Virus record (IMG/VR): IMGVR_UViG_3300023257_000083
Coordinates: 1 to 30,373 of that record
DNA length: 30,373 nt
Reading direction: 5' to 3' (one strand)
DNA from: a virus
Shown: positions 1 to 8,118 of the stretch, piece by piece
Position numbering within the stretch: the stretch's first letter is position 1
Layout of the letters: each line of letters opens with the position of its first letter
The notes under the pieces: generated by a model
What the model saw: the letters and a program-made list of their open reading frames with translations, nothing else
What the model was told of the DNA's origin: nothing
The model's database searches: none
Made by a program: the position numbers and the translations under genes

Positions 1-61
1 ATGTTTTTTTATGAAATGCAGTATATTCTTTTTCTTCTTTACATAATCTACATATTTTCAT
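1..61 (-). CDS. Start of an HNH-type endonuclease-like gene (cut by window edge)
   Basis: Only the first 20 residues are in the window. They read MKICRLCKEEKEYTAFHKKT. A CxxC knuckle followed by a 'KEY-x-x-F' stretch is the usual beginning of phage HNH and related homing endonucleases and of short zinc-finger proteins that resemble them. A late-promoter-like box lies 18 bases upstream on the same strand (79-90). The rest of the gene lies to the left of the window, so the catalytic domain cannot be checked. It could equally be a small zinc-finger protein with no nuclease. Confidence 0.45.
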   Translation of the reverse strand, partial: MKICRLCKEEKEYTAFHKKT

Positions 62-78
62 AATTTGTTTTTTATCTT

Positions 79-90
79 TATATATTAAAA
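79..90 (-). promoter_or_regulatory. Late-promoter-like box
   Basis: The minus strand reads TTTTAATATATA, the core shared by about a dozen intergenic sites in the window. It lies 18 bases before the ATG at 61. Confidence 0.5.
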
Positions 91-110
91 TATGAATGGT
101 GAGAAAATAA

Positions 111-150
111 AAAACCCATCTCAATTCTTTGAAATGGGTTATTTTTATTT
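111..150 (-). terminator. Intrinsic terminator after the tail tube gene
   Basis: Arms AACCCAT (113-119) and ATGGGTT (134-140) form a hairpin. On the minus strand the stem is followed by a T-rich run (TTTTTTATTTT). It lies just past the stop codon of the tail tube gene. A T-rich tract also follows on the plus strand, so it may work both ways. Confidence 0.75.
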
Positions 151-163
151 TCTTAAATATCTA

Positions 164-721
164 TTAGTAATACATATCTTCCCACCAATCCGCTACAAAA
201 TTTGCAGTTACATCAATAATTTCTTGTGCTGTCCAATCAAGATCTTCCCAACCAGTAAATTCTTGAATTTGTACATTGTGATAAGTTACTCTTCTAATAA
301 TGTGACCTTCTTTATCATGATGATGAATAACAATAGTTGAAATAATATTTTTCTTATAATGAACTGAACCATCAGCATTATTCCAAACAAGATCATACCA
401 ATCTTTCATCATTCTCCAAGTAAATGCTTGATATTTGTCATTTTGATTTATATTAAATTTGATTGAAAATTCAGTTGAAGTAGAAGGTGGAAATTTTAAG
501 AATTTTCTTGTTGAATATTTAAAATTTTGTTCTAATGATTCAATTTTTGGATATGTTGGAAATTTAGTTGTCACAGTATTTTCTAAAAGTAAAGTTTGAT
601 GACCAGGATGCAAAGCTGCAATTGCAGTAGGTAATATAATTACTGCTTCAAATAAGTTTTTATAAACTGGATCCCAGATCTGATTATGCGATTGAATATT
701 TGTAAAATGTGGTAATGGCAT
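164..721 (-). CDS. Tail tube protein (T4 gp19-like)
   Basis: Predicted 185-residue virion protein that would stack as hexamers to form the inner tube of a contractile tail. Support is the length, close to T4 gp19 (163 residues), an early 'DPVYKNLFE' stretch where gp19-type proteins have an N-x-F strand, and an acidic, aromatic end (FVADWWEDMYY) matching the gp19 end (LALDYWE). It lies in the same region as a terminase half, as gp17-gp18-gp19 do in T4, though no sheath gene separates them here. Two late-promoter-like boxes lie upstream (776-786, 848-859) and a terminator follows. The call is by motif and context only; another tube-fold protein is possible. Confidence 0.65.
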   Translation of the reverse strand: MPLPHFTNIQSHNQIWDPVYKNLFEAVIILPTAIAALHPGHQTLLLENTVTTKFPTYPKIESLEQNFKYSTRKFLKFPPSTSTEFSIKFNINQNDKYQAFTWRMMKDWYDLVWNNADGSVHYKKNIISTIVIHHHDKEGHIIRRVTYHNVQIQEFTGWEDLDWTAQEIIDVTANFVADWWEDMYY

Positions 722-775
722 ATGTTTTTAATTATTTTTTGTCAAATCATTTTTCACAATGATTTTATATATATT

Positions 776-786
776 CTATATATTAA
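776..786 (-). promoter_or_regulatory. Late-promoter-like box before the tail tube gene
   Basis: Minus strand TTAATATATAG, 55 bases before the tail tube ATG. Confidence 0.55.
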
Positions 787-847
787 TTTTAAAAATCATT
801 TTTTTCATATTAATATATTTTCTCTATATTCTATATTGTTATTAACA

Positions 848-859
848 TATATATTAAAA
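848..859 (-). promoter_or_regulatory. Second late-promoter-like box before the tail tube gene
   Basis: Minus strand TTTTAATATATA in the gene-free, very AT-rich 722-895 gap. Nothing else was recognised in that gap. Confidence 0.4.
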
Positions 860-895
860 TTATTTCTTGTAAATTAATTTATTTTTTAAATATAA

Positions 896-1924
896 TCATG
901 AATTATTGGAAATAATCTTATCTATTATGAATAATTTAATTTTTTCATATTCATTGTCCCATTGTTCTTCCCAAATATGATATAATTTTATTCCTTTTTT
1001 TAATGCTTTTCTTGATTTAGAAAAATGATACCCAGGAAGTTTATATTTTTCAGAATGCCAATAAGTACCATTAAATTCAAATCCTAAATTAATATCTGGT
1101 AACAAAATATCTATTTCTTTCCCATCTAATATCTTTCTGTCAGAGGTAATAATTTTTCCATTATAATTTTCTTTAATAAAATCAAACATTTTAATTTCTT
1201 TACCAGATTTATGAGAATTTATAGGATTACAATTAACACACATTTCAACATTGTATTTTAATCTACAATAAAATGTTTTTTCACATATTTCATATATTTT
1301 ATTACATTTATCACATTTTATATAAAAAATTGTACCATCTCTCATTAAAAAATTAAATTGATGTTTATTAAATAATTGAAATTTTTTAATTGAAATTTTT
1401 AATTTTATCTGTTCATTTTGTGCAGGTCTTTTAACTCCATATCTTTTTAAATTAGTTGTTTCTTGTTTTTTTAATTGTTCTTTATTTTGTAAATGATAAT
1501 CAACTCCATAATGTTTCTGAGTTGTTTTTATAGATTTTTCTTTTATTTCTTCTAATTGAAAAATATTATCAACTCCATATTTTTTTTTAATTGTTTTCTT
1601 TAATTTATTGTAAATTTCTTTACTTTGTAATGGATACTCAACTCCATATTTTTTTAGATTAGTTTTTTTATTTTTAATTGAAGAACATTTTCTACAAGTA
1701 TAAAAATTATATTTGTTGTAATTTTTATAATATTTTTGAATTGATAAATTTGTTTCTTGTCCACAAATAGCACAAATAGCAGTTATTCTTTCTTTTGAAT
1801 TATGATTAATATCTTCAATTTTTATTAAATATTTTTTATTAAATTCTTCAAATTCATATTTATCAATATATTGATTTTTGTTTCTGTGTGTAATATTTAT
1901 TTTTACCTCTTTTTCTTTCATCAT
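896..1924 (-). CDS. EDxHD/Vsr-like homing endonuclease with YGV repeats
   Basis: A 342-residue free-standing homing endonuclease that would cut a specific DNA site to spread itself or a linked intein. Order of parts: a Cys4 zinc knuckle (C51, C54, C77, C80); four repeats of about 22 residues around 'KKYGV-x4-Q-x2-E' (YGV at 93, 116, 139, 162), a DNA-binding repeat common in phage homing proteins; a second knuckle (C204, C207, C229, C232); then a Vsr-like nuclease core with GKEIDILLP (268-276), GFEFNGTYWH (281-290), H300 and YHIWEEQW (315-322). Its C-terminal core fits the EDxHD family (I-Bth0305I), first described beside fractured, split-intein genes. It is divergent to the terminase C-half with intein C-part, 71 bases away. 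A late-type promoter box lies at 1932-1943. The frame is intact. Confidence 0.85.
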   Translation of the reverse strand: MMKEKEVKINITHRNKNQYIDKYEFEEFNKKYLIKIEDINHNSKERITAICAICGQETNLSIQKYYKNYNKYNFYTCRKCSSIKNKKTNLKKYGVEYPLQSKEIYNKLKKTIKKKYGVDNIFQLEEIKEKSIKTTQKHYGVDYHLQNKEQLKKQETTNLKRYGVKRPAQNEQIKLKISIKKFQLFNKHQFNFLMRDGTIFYIKCDKCNKIYEICEKTFYCRLKYNVEMCVNCNPINSHKSGKEIKMFDFIKENYNGKIITSDRKILDGKEIDILLPDINLGFEFNGTYWHSEKYKLPGYHFSKSRKALKKGIKLYHIWEEQWDNEYEKIKLFIIDKIISNNS

Positions 1925-1931
1925 TATAATC

Positions 1932-1943
1932 TATATATTAAAA
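1932..1943 (-). promoter_or_regulatory. Late-promoter-like box before the homing endonuclease
   Basis: Minus strand TTTTAATATATA followed by GATTATAATG, 8 bases before the ATG at 1924. Confidence 0.5.
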
Positions 1944-1962
1944 TTGTAATTGATGATGAATT

Positions 1963-1975
1963 TTTTAATATATAA
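1963..1975 (+). promoter_or_regulatory. Late-promoter-like box before the terminase C-half
   Basis: TTTTAATATATAA, 20 bases before the ATG at 1996. The C-part of the intein and terminase therefore has its own promoter, as a separately made fragment would need. Confidence 0.6.
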
Positions 1976-1995
1976 AAAAAAACAATAAATTATAA

Positions 1996-2433
1996 ATGAC
2001 TAAATATTTGAAGAATATAATCATTTTTCTTATTCAATTAATAGAAAAATATGAATTCAGAAATATAGATAAAAATGAAATAGATTTATTAAAGAAAATT
2101 GTTGATATTATTCCATTAAAAAATAAATCAGTTAAATCAGATTATGGATTTACTCCAACAAGTGAAATTATTAGAACTATTCCACTACAAAGATATGAAC
2201 TTGAATTAGAAAATGGAAATAAGTTAGAATGTGCTGATACACATATAGTTTATTGTAAAAATCATATTGAAAAATTTGTTGTTGATTTGACTAAAAATGA
2301 TTATGTCTTAACAAATACCGGAGAAAATAAAGTGAAACATATTAAAAAATTAAGAGGTAAATTATCTATGTTTGATTTAACAATTGATGGTCCAGAACCA
2401 TCATATTATGGTAATAATATACTGAATCACAAC
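1996..2433 (+). other. Intein C-part, 146 residues
   Basis: Visible splicing blocks: block B ELENGNKLECADTHIVY with H83; a turn NDYVLTNTGENKV (101-113); block F SMFDLTIDGPEPSYYGNNIL (124-143); block G LNHN followed by Thr147, with the penultimate His145 and terminal Asn146 needed for Asn cyclisation. The usual block B Thr is Ala here, a change seen in other phage inteins. Block A is absent and lies in the other half. About 45 residues of helical, Lys/Ile-rich sequence precede the first Hint strand and may help the parts associate. No endonuclease domain is present. Confidence 0.88.
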
Positions 2434-4278
2434 ACAGTTTCTGCATCAATTGTATTATTACATTTTGTATTATTTAATAATGAAAAAAATTGTATGATTG
2501 TGGCCAACAAAGGGAAAACAGTAAAAGAAATTATTAGAAAAATAAAAGAAATTTATAAAACATTACCATTTTTCTTAAAAAAGGGAGTAATAAATTGGAA
2601 TGAAAAATCATTAGCTTTAGAAAATGGGAGTAGAATTCAAAGTGAAAATAGAGTAAAAGAACCATCAATTGGATTTACAATTGATTTACTCTACCTCGAT
2701 GAATTTGCAAAAGTACCAAATAACATTATTGAATCATATTATGGTGCTGTTATCCCAACTGTTTCATCAGTAAAAAATTCTAAAATTATAATTACTTCTA
2801 CACCATTAGGTTATAATTTATTTCATAAATTATTAACAGATGCAGAAAGAACTGAGGATGATCCAGAAAAGAATATGTATGAGGCAATGCGAGTTTATTG
2901 GCATCAAGTAGCGGGTAGAAGAGATGTGAGAATATTTCCATTAGCATATAAAATGAAAGAATATAAAATAACTCAGGAAGAATTAATTGAATTTTTACAT
3001 ATTCAAAGATTTAATATTTATAATGAAGAATTTAATAATAAAAATTGGATATGTGTAAAACATGATTTAGATAATGATAAAACATATATACATAGAATTA
3101 GAGGAATGAGAATAAACATAAATGATAAAATGGTTCCTTTAAATGATTTATGTATCATAACAAATTGGCAAGAAGAAGAAACTAAATTAATTGGTGGAGA
3201 AAATATGTTTAATCAGGAATATGATCTTCAATTTATTACTAGTGATAAATTATTATTTACAAGTGAACAAATGGAGAAATTTAAGAAAGATTCAATAGAT
3301 TTTAAACATATAGATTTTAAAGAATTAAATAAACGGTTAATTCTTCCATATAACAATTTAAAATGGTTAACTGGTAAGAATGATATATTTGATCCAACAA
3401 AGATAAAAGATTATCACATTTTTGCGGCAATTGATTTGGGGGAAGGTTTGGCACAAGATTATTCTGTCTTAAATATTTTTAGATTATTACCAAAACCTCC
3501 AGATTTAATAGAAAAAACTCATGATGAATTATCTACTATTTATGAATTCTTTTATTTAGAACAAATAGGTATGTTTAGAGTTAATAATTGGAGTATTAAT
3601 GAATTTGCAGAATTATGTTATACTGTATTATTTGAATTATTTGATTCTGAAAAAGTAAAAGTAGTTCTTGAATATAATACATATGGTGCGACTTTATTAT
3701 CTGAATTAATTCATATATTTAATGATGATAATAATTTTTCAAATGCTATATTTTTAAGATATAAACATAAGAAAGATGATAAATATGCAAAAGTTGGAAT
3801 GAAAATAACTGGTGGAGAACAAGAAGCAAGTAAAAAATTATTAGTTAAAGCATTACAAGGTGCTGTTAAAAAACAAATGATAAAATTAAGAGAAAATGTA
3901 AATATTACTGAAATTTCAAAATTTAGTAAAACTGAAACTCCAAGTGGAAATTTCACATATAAATGCTCGGGGGGGCACGATGACTGTGCGATGACACTAG
4001 TTGGATTATCTTCAATATTTAATCATGTTCAGTATAAAAATATGATTGATGATTTATTTGAAAAATTAGAATTACCTATTAAACAATTAATTGAAAAATA
4101 TGTTTTTAATAAAAAAGGAGATGATAAAGTTGATTATTCAACTACTTTAAATAATAGGGAAAAAATATATAATTTTAAAGATAAAAAAGAATTAGGAAGA
4201 TATAGTAAAATTAAAAATAAAAGATTTACTCCTTATAAACCTAATCCTTGGGACAACAACTATAAATTTAAAAGGTAA
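1996..4278 (+). CDS. Split intein C-part fused to terminase large subunit C-half
   Basis: A 760-residue precursor of the DNA-packaging motor (T4 gp17 family). Residues 1-146 are the C-part of a split intein; residues 147-760 are the C-extein. The extein starts with the Thr that completes the Walker A motif, whose SRQTGK lies at the end of the N-extein at 26409-26924. It then carries Walker B LLYLDEF (231-237, D235/E236), ITSTP (266-270), and the RNase H-like nuclease acids D480 (AAIDLGEG), E559 (VVLEYN) and D662 (GGHDDC). Compared with T4 gp17 there is an added stretch of about 70 residues near 315-390 between the ATPase and nuclease. After trans-splicing, terminase would be 116 + 614 = 730 residues, a normal size. 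The start is the only ATG that keeps the whole intein C-part and is preceded by a late-type promoter. Confidence 0.9.
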   Translation: MTKYLKNIIIFLIQLIEKYEFRNIDKNEIDLLKKIVDIIPLKNKSVKSDYGFTPTSEIIRTIPLQRYELELENGNKLECADTHIVYCKNHIEKFVVDLTKNDYVLTNTGENKVKHIKKLRGKLSMFDLTIDGPEPSYYGNNILNHNTVSASIVLLHFVLFNNEKNCMIVANKGKTVKEIIRKIKEIYKTLPFFLKKGVINWNEKSLALENGSRIQSENRVKEPSIGFTIDLLYLDEFAKVPNNIIESYYGAVIPTVSSVKNSKIIITSTPLGYNLFHKLLTDAERTEDDPEKNMYEAMRVYWHQVAGRRDVRIFPLAYKMKEYKITQEELIEFLHIQRFNIYNEEFNNKNWICVKHDLDNDKTYIHRIRGMRININDKMVPLNDLCIITNWQEEETKLIGGENMFNQEYDLQFITSDKLLFTSEQMEKFKKDSIDFKHIDFKELNKRLILPYNNLKWLTGKNDIFDPTKIKDYHIFAAIDLGEGLAQDYSVLNIFRLLPKPPDLIEKTHDELSTIYEFFYLEQIGMFRVNNWSINEFAELCYTVLFELFDSEKVKVVLEYNTYGATLLSELIHIFNDDNNFSNAIFLRYKHKKDDKYAKVGMKITGGEQEASKKLLVKALQGAVKKQMIKLRENVNITEISKFSKTETPSGNFTYKCSGGHDDCAMTLVGLSSIFNHVQYKNMIDDLFEKLELPIKQLIEKYVFNKKGDDKVDYSTTLNNREKIYNFKDKKELGRYSKIKNKRFTPYKPNPWDNNYKFKR

Positions 4279-4280
4279 TT

Positions 4281-4309
4281 TTTACCCTTATTAATTAAAC
4301 AAGGGTAAA
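4281..4309. terminator. Hairpin after the terminase C-half
   Basis: Perfect 9-bp arms TTTACCCTT (4281-4289) and AAGGGTAAA (4301-4309) straight after the stop codon. No U-tract follows, so it may be a weak terminator or an mRNA-end-protecting hairpin. Confidence 0.5.
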
Positions 4310-4334
4310 TCACAAAATATAAAATAAAAAATAT

Positions 4335-4409
4335 ATGAAAAAATATATAAAAACATTTGAAGAATTAAATTCAAATAAAGATGAAAATAATGATGTGTTT
4401 TACGCTTAA
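4335..4409 (+). pseudogene. Orphan leader peptide, 24 residues
   Basis: Begins MKKYIKTFEELNSNKD, matching the capsid-targeting-like leader found on many proteins here, but stops after 24 residues. The end coincides with TGTGTTTTACGCT, a 13-base sequence repeated at 4523-4535 at the edge of an IS605-like relic. It is probably the first part of a gene whose body was lost when that element came or went. Confidence 0.45.
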
Positions 4410-4466
4410 CTATATAAAATTTGTGGACAAATGAAGCACAATATAAAACAACAAGTATTCCATGTT

Positions 4467-4535
4467 ATGAACTACATATTAAAAACTAATCTATGACAAC
4501 TTCTCCAAGCTAAAGACTTTTGTGTGTTTTACGCT
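4467..4535 (-). mobile_element. IS605-like end relic (copy A)
   Basis: Minus strand shows AAACACACAAAAGTCTTTAG and, after an 18-base interruption, GATTAG...TATGTAGTTCAT. These are the two sides of the hairpin that is intact at 10490-10514 and 16272-16297. The loop CTTTAG and the flank GTAGTTCAT are shared by all three. The short frame running into it ends THKSL, like the tnpB tail of copies B and C. No transposase remains. Apart from the orphan leader, the 4310-4549 gap shows nothing else. Confidence 0.5.
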
Positions 4536-4549
4536 CAGTTGTGCAAGAA

Positions 4550-5023
4550 TTAACTTAAACTAATCATATAATTTTTCCAAGTCATTCCATCATATTCAAC
4601 AGCATCTTGACTTTGTATATTTAATTTTAATCCTTTATTCTCACATTTTTTAATAATTTTCTTAATTAGTGGTTCAGATAATTCATTTGGTGAACTCATA
4701 ACTGTAATACCATCTTCAATACTACTTACAACTTGTTCTAACCAATTATTCATATCAGATATATCTTCTCTATTCATCTTGCCAGAAATCGCAACAGCAC
4801 CAAGTATAATAAGTAAATTATTTCCTTCAATATATCTTATTAAAAGATTACCATTATCTGTTTTTTCAGTTTTAAAATCTCCATTATCAGTCATTTGAGA
4901 TGCTATTTCTTCACCTTGTTTAATCATATCTATTAGATTTTCATCATAATGTAAGGCAACTGCATCAAAATATTCCTGAACATTAGATTCAACAGCTTCA
5001 AAAAGTTTAAAATTTGTTATCAT
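4550..5023 (-). CDS. Unknown protein with capsid-targeting-like leader
   Basis: Unrecognised protein of 157 residues from the start chosen here. An earlier ATG at 5047 would add eight residues but lies only five bases from the promoter box (5054-5064), too close for a normal transcript. Starting at 5023 gives MITNFKLFEAVE, which matches the leader shared by many genes in the window. The body is acidic and of mixed alpha/beta character, with no known motif seen. It stands alone on this strand, with a late-type promoter. Confidence 0.7.
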   Translation of the reverse strand: MITNFKLFEAVESNVQEYFDAVALHYDENLIDMIKQGEEIASQMTDNGDFKTEKTDNGNLLIRYIEGNNLLIILGAVAISGKMNREDISDMNNWLEQVVSSIEDGITVMSSPNELSEPLIKKIIKKCENKGLKLNIQSQDAVEYDGMTWKNYMISLS

Positions 5024-5052
5024 ATTTATTTTATTGTAGTTTTCCATATAAT

Positions 5053-5160
5053 CTATATATTAATATTTTTTAATATTTTTTTTAATTTTAATTCTCTTGA
5101 AGTATAACCAATATTCATAATTAAATATTTTTCTTTTCTGTTTAATATAATATTTGCCAT
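5053..5160 (-). pseudogene. Small remnant ending in the KLKKIL tail
   Basis: A 35-codon frame ends ELKLKKILKNINI, the basic tail shared by about ten small proteins here. A second overlapping frame reads LLEKNGKYYI, which also looks protein-like. The pair suggests one small gene broken by a frameshift. The rest of the 5024-5263 gap holds only promoters. Confidence 0.3.
5054..5064 (-). promoter_or_regulatory. Late-promoter-like box; decides the downstream start
   Basis: Minus strand ATTAATATATA, 30 bases before the ATG at 5023. Confidence 0.5.
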
Positions 5161-5217
5161 TTTTTTCTAATAATACATGATTTTTTTAATTTTAATTTAA
5201 TATTTCTTTCTTATACT

Positions 5218-5230
5218 TTTTAATATATAG
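5218..5230 (+). promoter_or_regulatory. Late-promoter-like box before the Nudix gene
   Basis: TTTTAATATATAG, 33 bases before the ATG at 5264. It probably drives the Nudix, ParB-like and PcfJ-like genes as one unit. Confidence 0.6.
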
Positions 5231-5263
5231 AATTATAATTGCAAAGTTTAAAATTATAAAATT

Positions 5264-5749
5264 ATGAAGAAATATAATCAATTTTTAATTGAATCTAAAA
5301 AAGAAAGAATTAGTGCTGGTATTTTATTATATAATAAGAATAAAGAAATATTTTTATTAAAAGCTGGTGGACCATTGTTTGAAGGAAGAAATAGGCCATG
5401 GGGATTCCCAAAAGGAAGAGTTGATGAAGGAGAAACTAATTTACAAACTGCAATAAGAGAATTAAAAGAAGAATCAGGAATTATAATTGATGAAAATAGA
5501 GATTTTATTGATTTAGGAAAAAATAGTGAAATCGTTGGGAATTTAATAAAATCAATTGTTGTTTTTGCTACTGAATTTAATGAAGAATTTAAATTTGAAC
5601 CAGAAATTATAAAATTTGAATATCAAGGAAAAGAATATAATATTCCGGAAATGGAAGAATATAAATGGGGTTCAATTGATGATGCAAGAAATGAAATAAG
5701 ACCAAGACAGATTGTGTTTTTGGATAAAATAGAAAAAATATTTAAATAG
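5264..5749 (+). CDS. Nudix hydrolase with capsid-targeting-like leader
   Basis: A 161-residue Nudix enzyme. The Nudix box is complete at residues 51-73 (G-x5-E-x7-REL-x-EE-x-GI), so it should bind a divalent metal and hydrolyse a nucleoside diphosphate linked to another group. The substrate cannot be read from the sequence: ADP-ribose, NADH, capped RNA and dinucleotides are all possible. Residues 1-10, MKKYNQFLIE, match the T4 internal-protein leader MKTYQEFIAE at M, K, Y, F and E and end in the LxE prohead-protease consensus. The enzyme may thus enter the host with the DNA. The stop is TAG and the next gene's ATG follows at once in the same frame, so read-through would fuse the two. Confidence 0.9.
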   Translation: MKKYNQFLIESKKERISAGILLYNKNKEIFLLKAGGPLFEGRNRPWGFPKGRVDEGETNLQTAIRELKEESGIIIDENRDFIDLGKNSEIVGNLIKSIVVFATEFNEEFKFEPEIIKFEYQGKEYNIPEMEEYKWGSIDDARNEIRPRQIVFLDKIEKIFK

Positions 5750-6208
5750 ATGATTACAAAGTTTAAAATATACGAAAATCGAAAAGTTGAATGGGCAACA
5801 GATGATTTTAATAAAAAATTAGGAGAGGAATTTCAATTTTGGGAAATGGAAGAATATATAATTACTTATCATGATCCTGATGATTATGATAATGATTTTT
5901 ATGACAGATGTAAATTATATGAAAAATTTGTATTAGAAGAAATTGATATTAGTGATTTAAACTTAGATGAATGGGAATTTAATGAAGTTAAATTTGATGA
6001 CAGTAATGAATTATATCAAAAAAATAAAATTTACCCACCAATAGTTGTTGGTGAAACTTCACCTGATGTAATATTACACGAACAATATAAATATACCATT
6101 CTTGATGGGTTACATCGAGCTAATGTATTAGATAAACAAGGAATTAAAAAAATAAAAGCATATGTTGGAAAAATTGATAATAGTGATAATTATTTTGACG
6201 ATGAATAA
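5750..6208 (+). CDS. ParB/sulfiredoxin-fold protein with leader
   Basis: A 152-residue protein. The last third contains YPPIVVGE (95-102) and YTILDGLHRANVLDKQGIKK (115-134), the DG-x-HR signature of the ParB/Srx fold, which binds nucleotide and in some relatives cuts DNA or phosphorylates. The middle is strongly acidic. It begins MITKFKIYENR, a leader of the capsid-targeting type (IxE). It abuts the Nudix stop codon with no spacing and is six bases from the next gene, so it is probably co-translated. Whether it is a nuclease, a CTPase or a kinase-like enzyme is open. Confidence 0.7.
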   Translation: MITKFKIYENRKVEWATDDFNKKLGEEFQFWEMEEYIITYHDPDDYDNDFYDRCKLYEKFVLEEIDISDLNLDEWEFNEVKFDDSNELYQKNKIYPPIVVGETSPDVILHEQYKYTILDGLHRANVLDKQGIKKIKAYVGKIDNSDNYFDDE

Positions 6209-6214
6209 AATTAT

Positions 6215-8104
6215 ATGGATAAAATAGAAAAAAGACAATTTTACTTAGATTATTTAGAATCTCTAAATGAAGATAAAGACCAAAGTAAAAACAGAGAGAA
6301 AAAATTAAAAAAACAAAGAGAAAAAATTAAAAAATTTCTTAATGTTGATTATGTAATTAATTATATTTTTAGAAATGTAATATCTGATGATTCTACAAAA
6401 GGATTAAAATATACCATTTGGGTTGCAAATGCATTTAAAGAAAAATTTAAAAATGAATTATTAAAAAATAAAACAAAATTAACAAAATTAATAAAAACTT
6501 ATAATTCAGATTCTTTTAATTTTGATGAAAAATTTATAAATGATTTTTTTCTTAATTTTGAAACAAAAAGAAATGATAAGAAATTTAAAGGACATCATAT
6601 TCGAAAAATTAAAGATATTTTTTTTGATGTTTGTAATTATAGTGGGAATGTTGAATTCGATTTAAAATTAACAAATATAGTTGATTGGTTAAAATCTCCT
6701 CTAAGAGAAGATGAAGAAACAAAATTATCTGATTATACATTTGATGAAGCATTTAGAGTTGCTGAAGAATGGCATAATAATTTAGAAGCATCTGGTATAA
6801 TTAAAGATGAAACCGGGAGAATAATTAAAACTTATGATGATGGTTGGTATTGGATTGATCTTGAAACAACTGAAGATAAAGCAGAAGCAGAAGCAATGGG
6901 ACATTGTGGAATAACATCAATGGGAACTACTTTGTGGAGTTTAAGAAAGAAAAAATCTCCTCATGTTACAATGGCATTACAAATTGATATGGCACAAATT
7001 GATGTTGATAATTATCACAAACATCCACATACAGATTATGATAGTGAAATTGTGATAACTCAAATAAAAGGGAGAAATAATGATAAACCTATCAAAAAAT
7101 ATCATCCATATATTGTTGATATACTATTAGATATTAATGTTATTGAATTTGACTTAGAATATCAAACAGGAGATGATTTTCAAGTTGATGATTTAAATGA
7201 TGAAGAATATAAAAAAATACTAACAGATAAACCACAATTAATTCAATCAAATGATGATATAGAAAGATTTATAAATTTATGGAAAGAAAATCCGAATATT
7301 GAATTGAATTCATTGGGGGAAGAAGTAATTTTAGTAATACTTTTTTCTACAGAATTACAAAATGATATAAAAACATATCATAAAATCGTGAAATCTTTAC
7401 ACTATTCATTATCTGGAGATAATTGGGATAATTTTACTGTTGAGAATGAAAAAATTACATTTACTTTAAAATATCTTTATGGGAAACAAAAACAAAATTT
7501 AGATACATTATTTGTAAGAATACCATTTAAATTTCCAGAATATAAAAAGAATTTTGATTCTGAAAAGAATGATGATTTTGAAGAATCATTAAATAAAATA
7601 TTTCATGATTATGACCATATATTATATGGAAAACCATATGATGAAACCTTTTTCAAACTTAATTATGTTTTTTATTTTTTGCAGAATTATTTTAGAATAT
7701 CTCTTTTTAATAAAAATGGAGATATGGTAGAAAAATATTTATCAATGTATAAAACAATTAATATAGATGATTTAACAATTAAATATATGAAAATATTTCA
7801 AAAGAAAATGATGGAAGAATCAAAAAGATTAATAAATTATTTAAAATCTATTGAAATAAATCTGAATGGGGAAAAATTTGAAATAGATTTTTATAAATTC
7901 ATATCATATTTTTCTGATTATGATATTCTTAATAATATTCAACAAGGCCCAATGGGAGATAAATATTTACCATCAATGTGGGATATTTGGAATACTGAAT
8001 TTGAAAATGGCCCTAATATTGGAATCTATCATGTAAAATATGATATTATTCAAGATTTTACGGAGTTCATAATAAAAAATATAGATGAAGAATCAAACAA
8101 ATAA
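6215..8104 (+). CDS. Large PcfJ-like protein
   Basis: A 629-residue protein of unknown function. The central part contains MGHCG (228-232), SLRKKKSPHVTM (242-253) and QIKGRNNDKP (283-292). This Cys...LR...PHVT...Q-x-KG-x-N-x-KP pattern is that of PcfJ-like domains, found in plasmids and large phages, whose activity is not established. The first 45 residues are a Lys-rich likely coiled coil (KKLKKQREKIKKFL), and residues 300-629 are mixed helical sequence with no motif recognised. It is the last gene of the Nudix-ParB unit, with six bases between genes. Confidence 0.6.
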   Translation: MDKIEKRQFYLDYLESLNEDKDQSKNREKKLKKQREKIKKFLNVDYVINYIFRNVISDDSTKGLKYTIWVANAFKEKFKNELLKNKTKLTKLIKTYNSDSFNFDEKFINDFFLNFETKRNDKKFKGHHIRKIKDIFFDVCNYSGNVEFDLKLTNIVDWLKSPLREDEETKLSDYTFDEAFRVAEEWHNNLEASGIIKDETGRIIKTYDDGWYWIDLETTEDKAEAEAMGHCGITSMGTTLWSLRKKKSPHVTMALQIDMAQIDVDNYHKHPHTDYDSEIVITQIKGRNNDKPIKKYHPYIVDILLDINVIEFDLEYQTGDDFQVDDLNDEEYKKILTDKPQLIQSNDDIERFINLWKENPNIELNSLGEEVILVILFSTELQNDIKTYHKIVKSLHYSLSGDNWDNFTVENEKITFTLKYLYGKQKQNLDTLFVRIPFKFPEYKKNFDSEKNDDFEESLNKIFHDYDHILYGKPYDETFFKLNYVFYFLQNYFRISLFNKNGDMVEKYLSMYKTINIDDLTIKYMKIFQKKMMEESKRLINYLKSIEINLNGEKFEIDFYKFISYFSDYDILNNIQQGPMGDKYLPSMWDIWNTEFENGPNIGIYHVKYDIIQDFTEFIIKNIDEESNK

Positions 8105-8118
8105 TATAAACTCATATA

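Noticed and set aside
92-340. Plus-strand frame of 82 codons opposite the tail tube gene
   Set aside because: It lies fully antisense to a well-supported gene and across its terminator, and its composition is that of a shadow frame.
3711-3956. Minus-strand frame of 81 codons inside the terminase
   Set aside because: Antisense to conserved terminase nuclease residues; a hydrophobic shadow frame.
1996-4278. Intact, unsplit intein with internal endonuclease in the terminase
   Set aside because: Block A and the N-terminal Cys are missing from this gene and are found at 26574-26576 in another gene; nothing upstream of 1996 encodes them.
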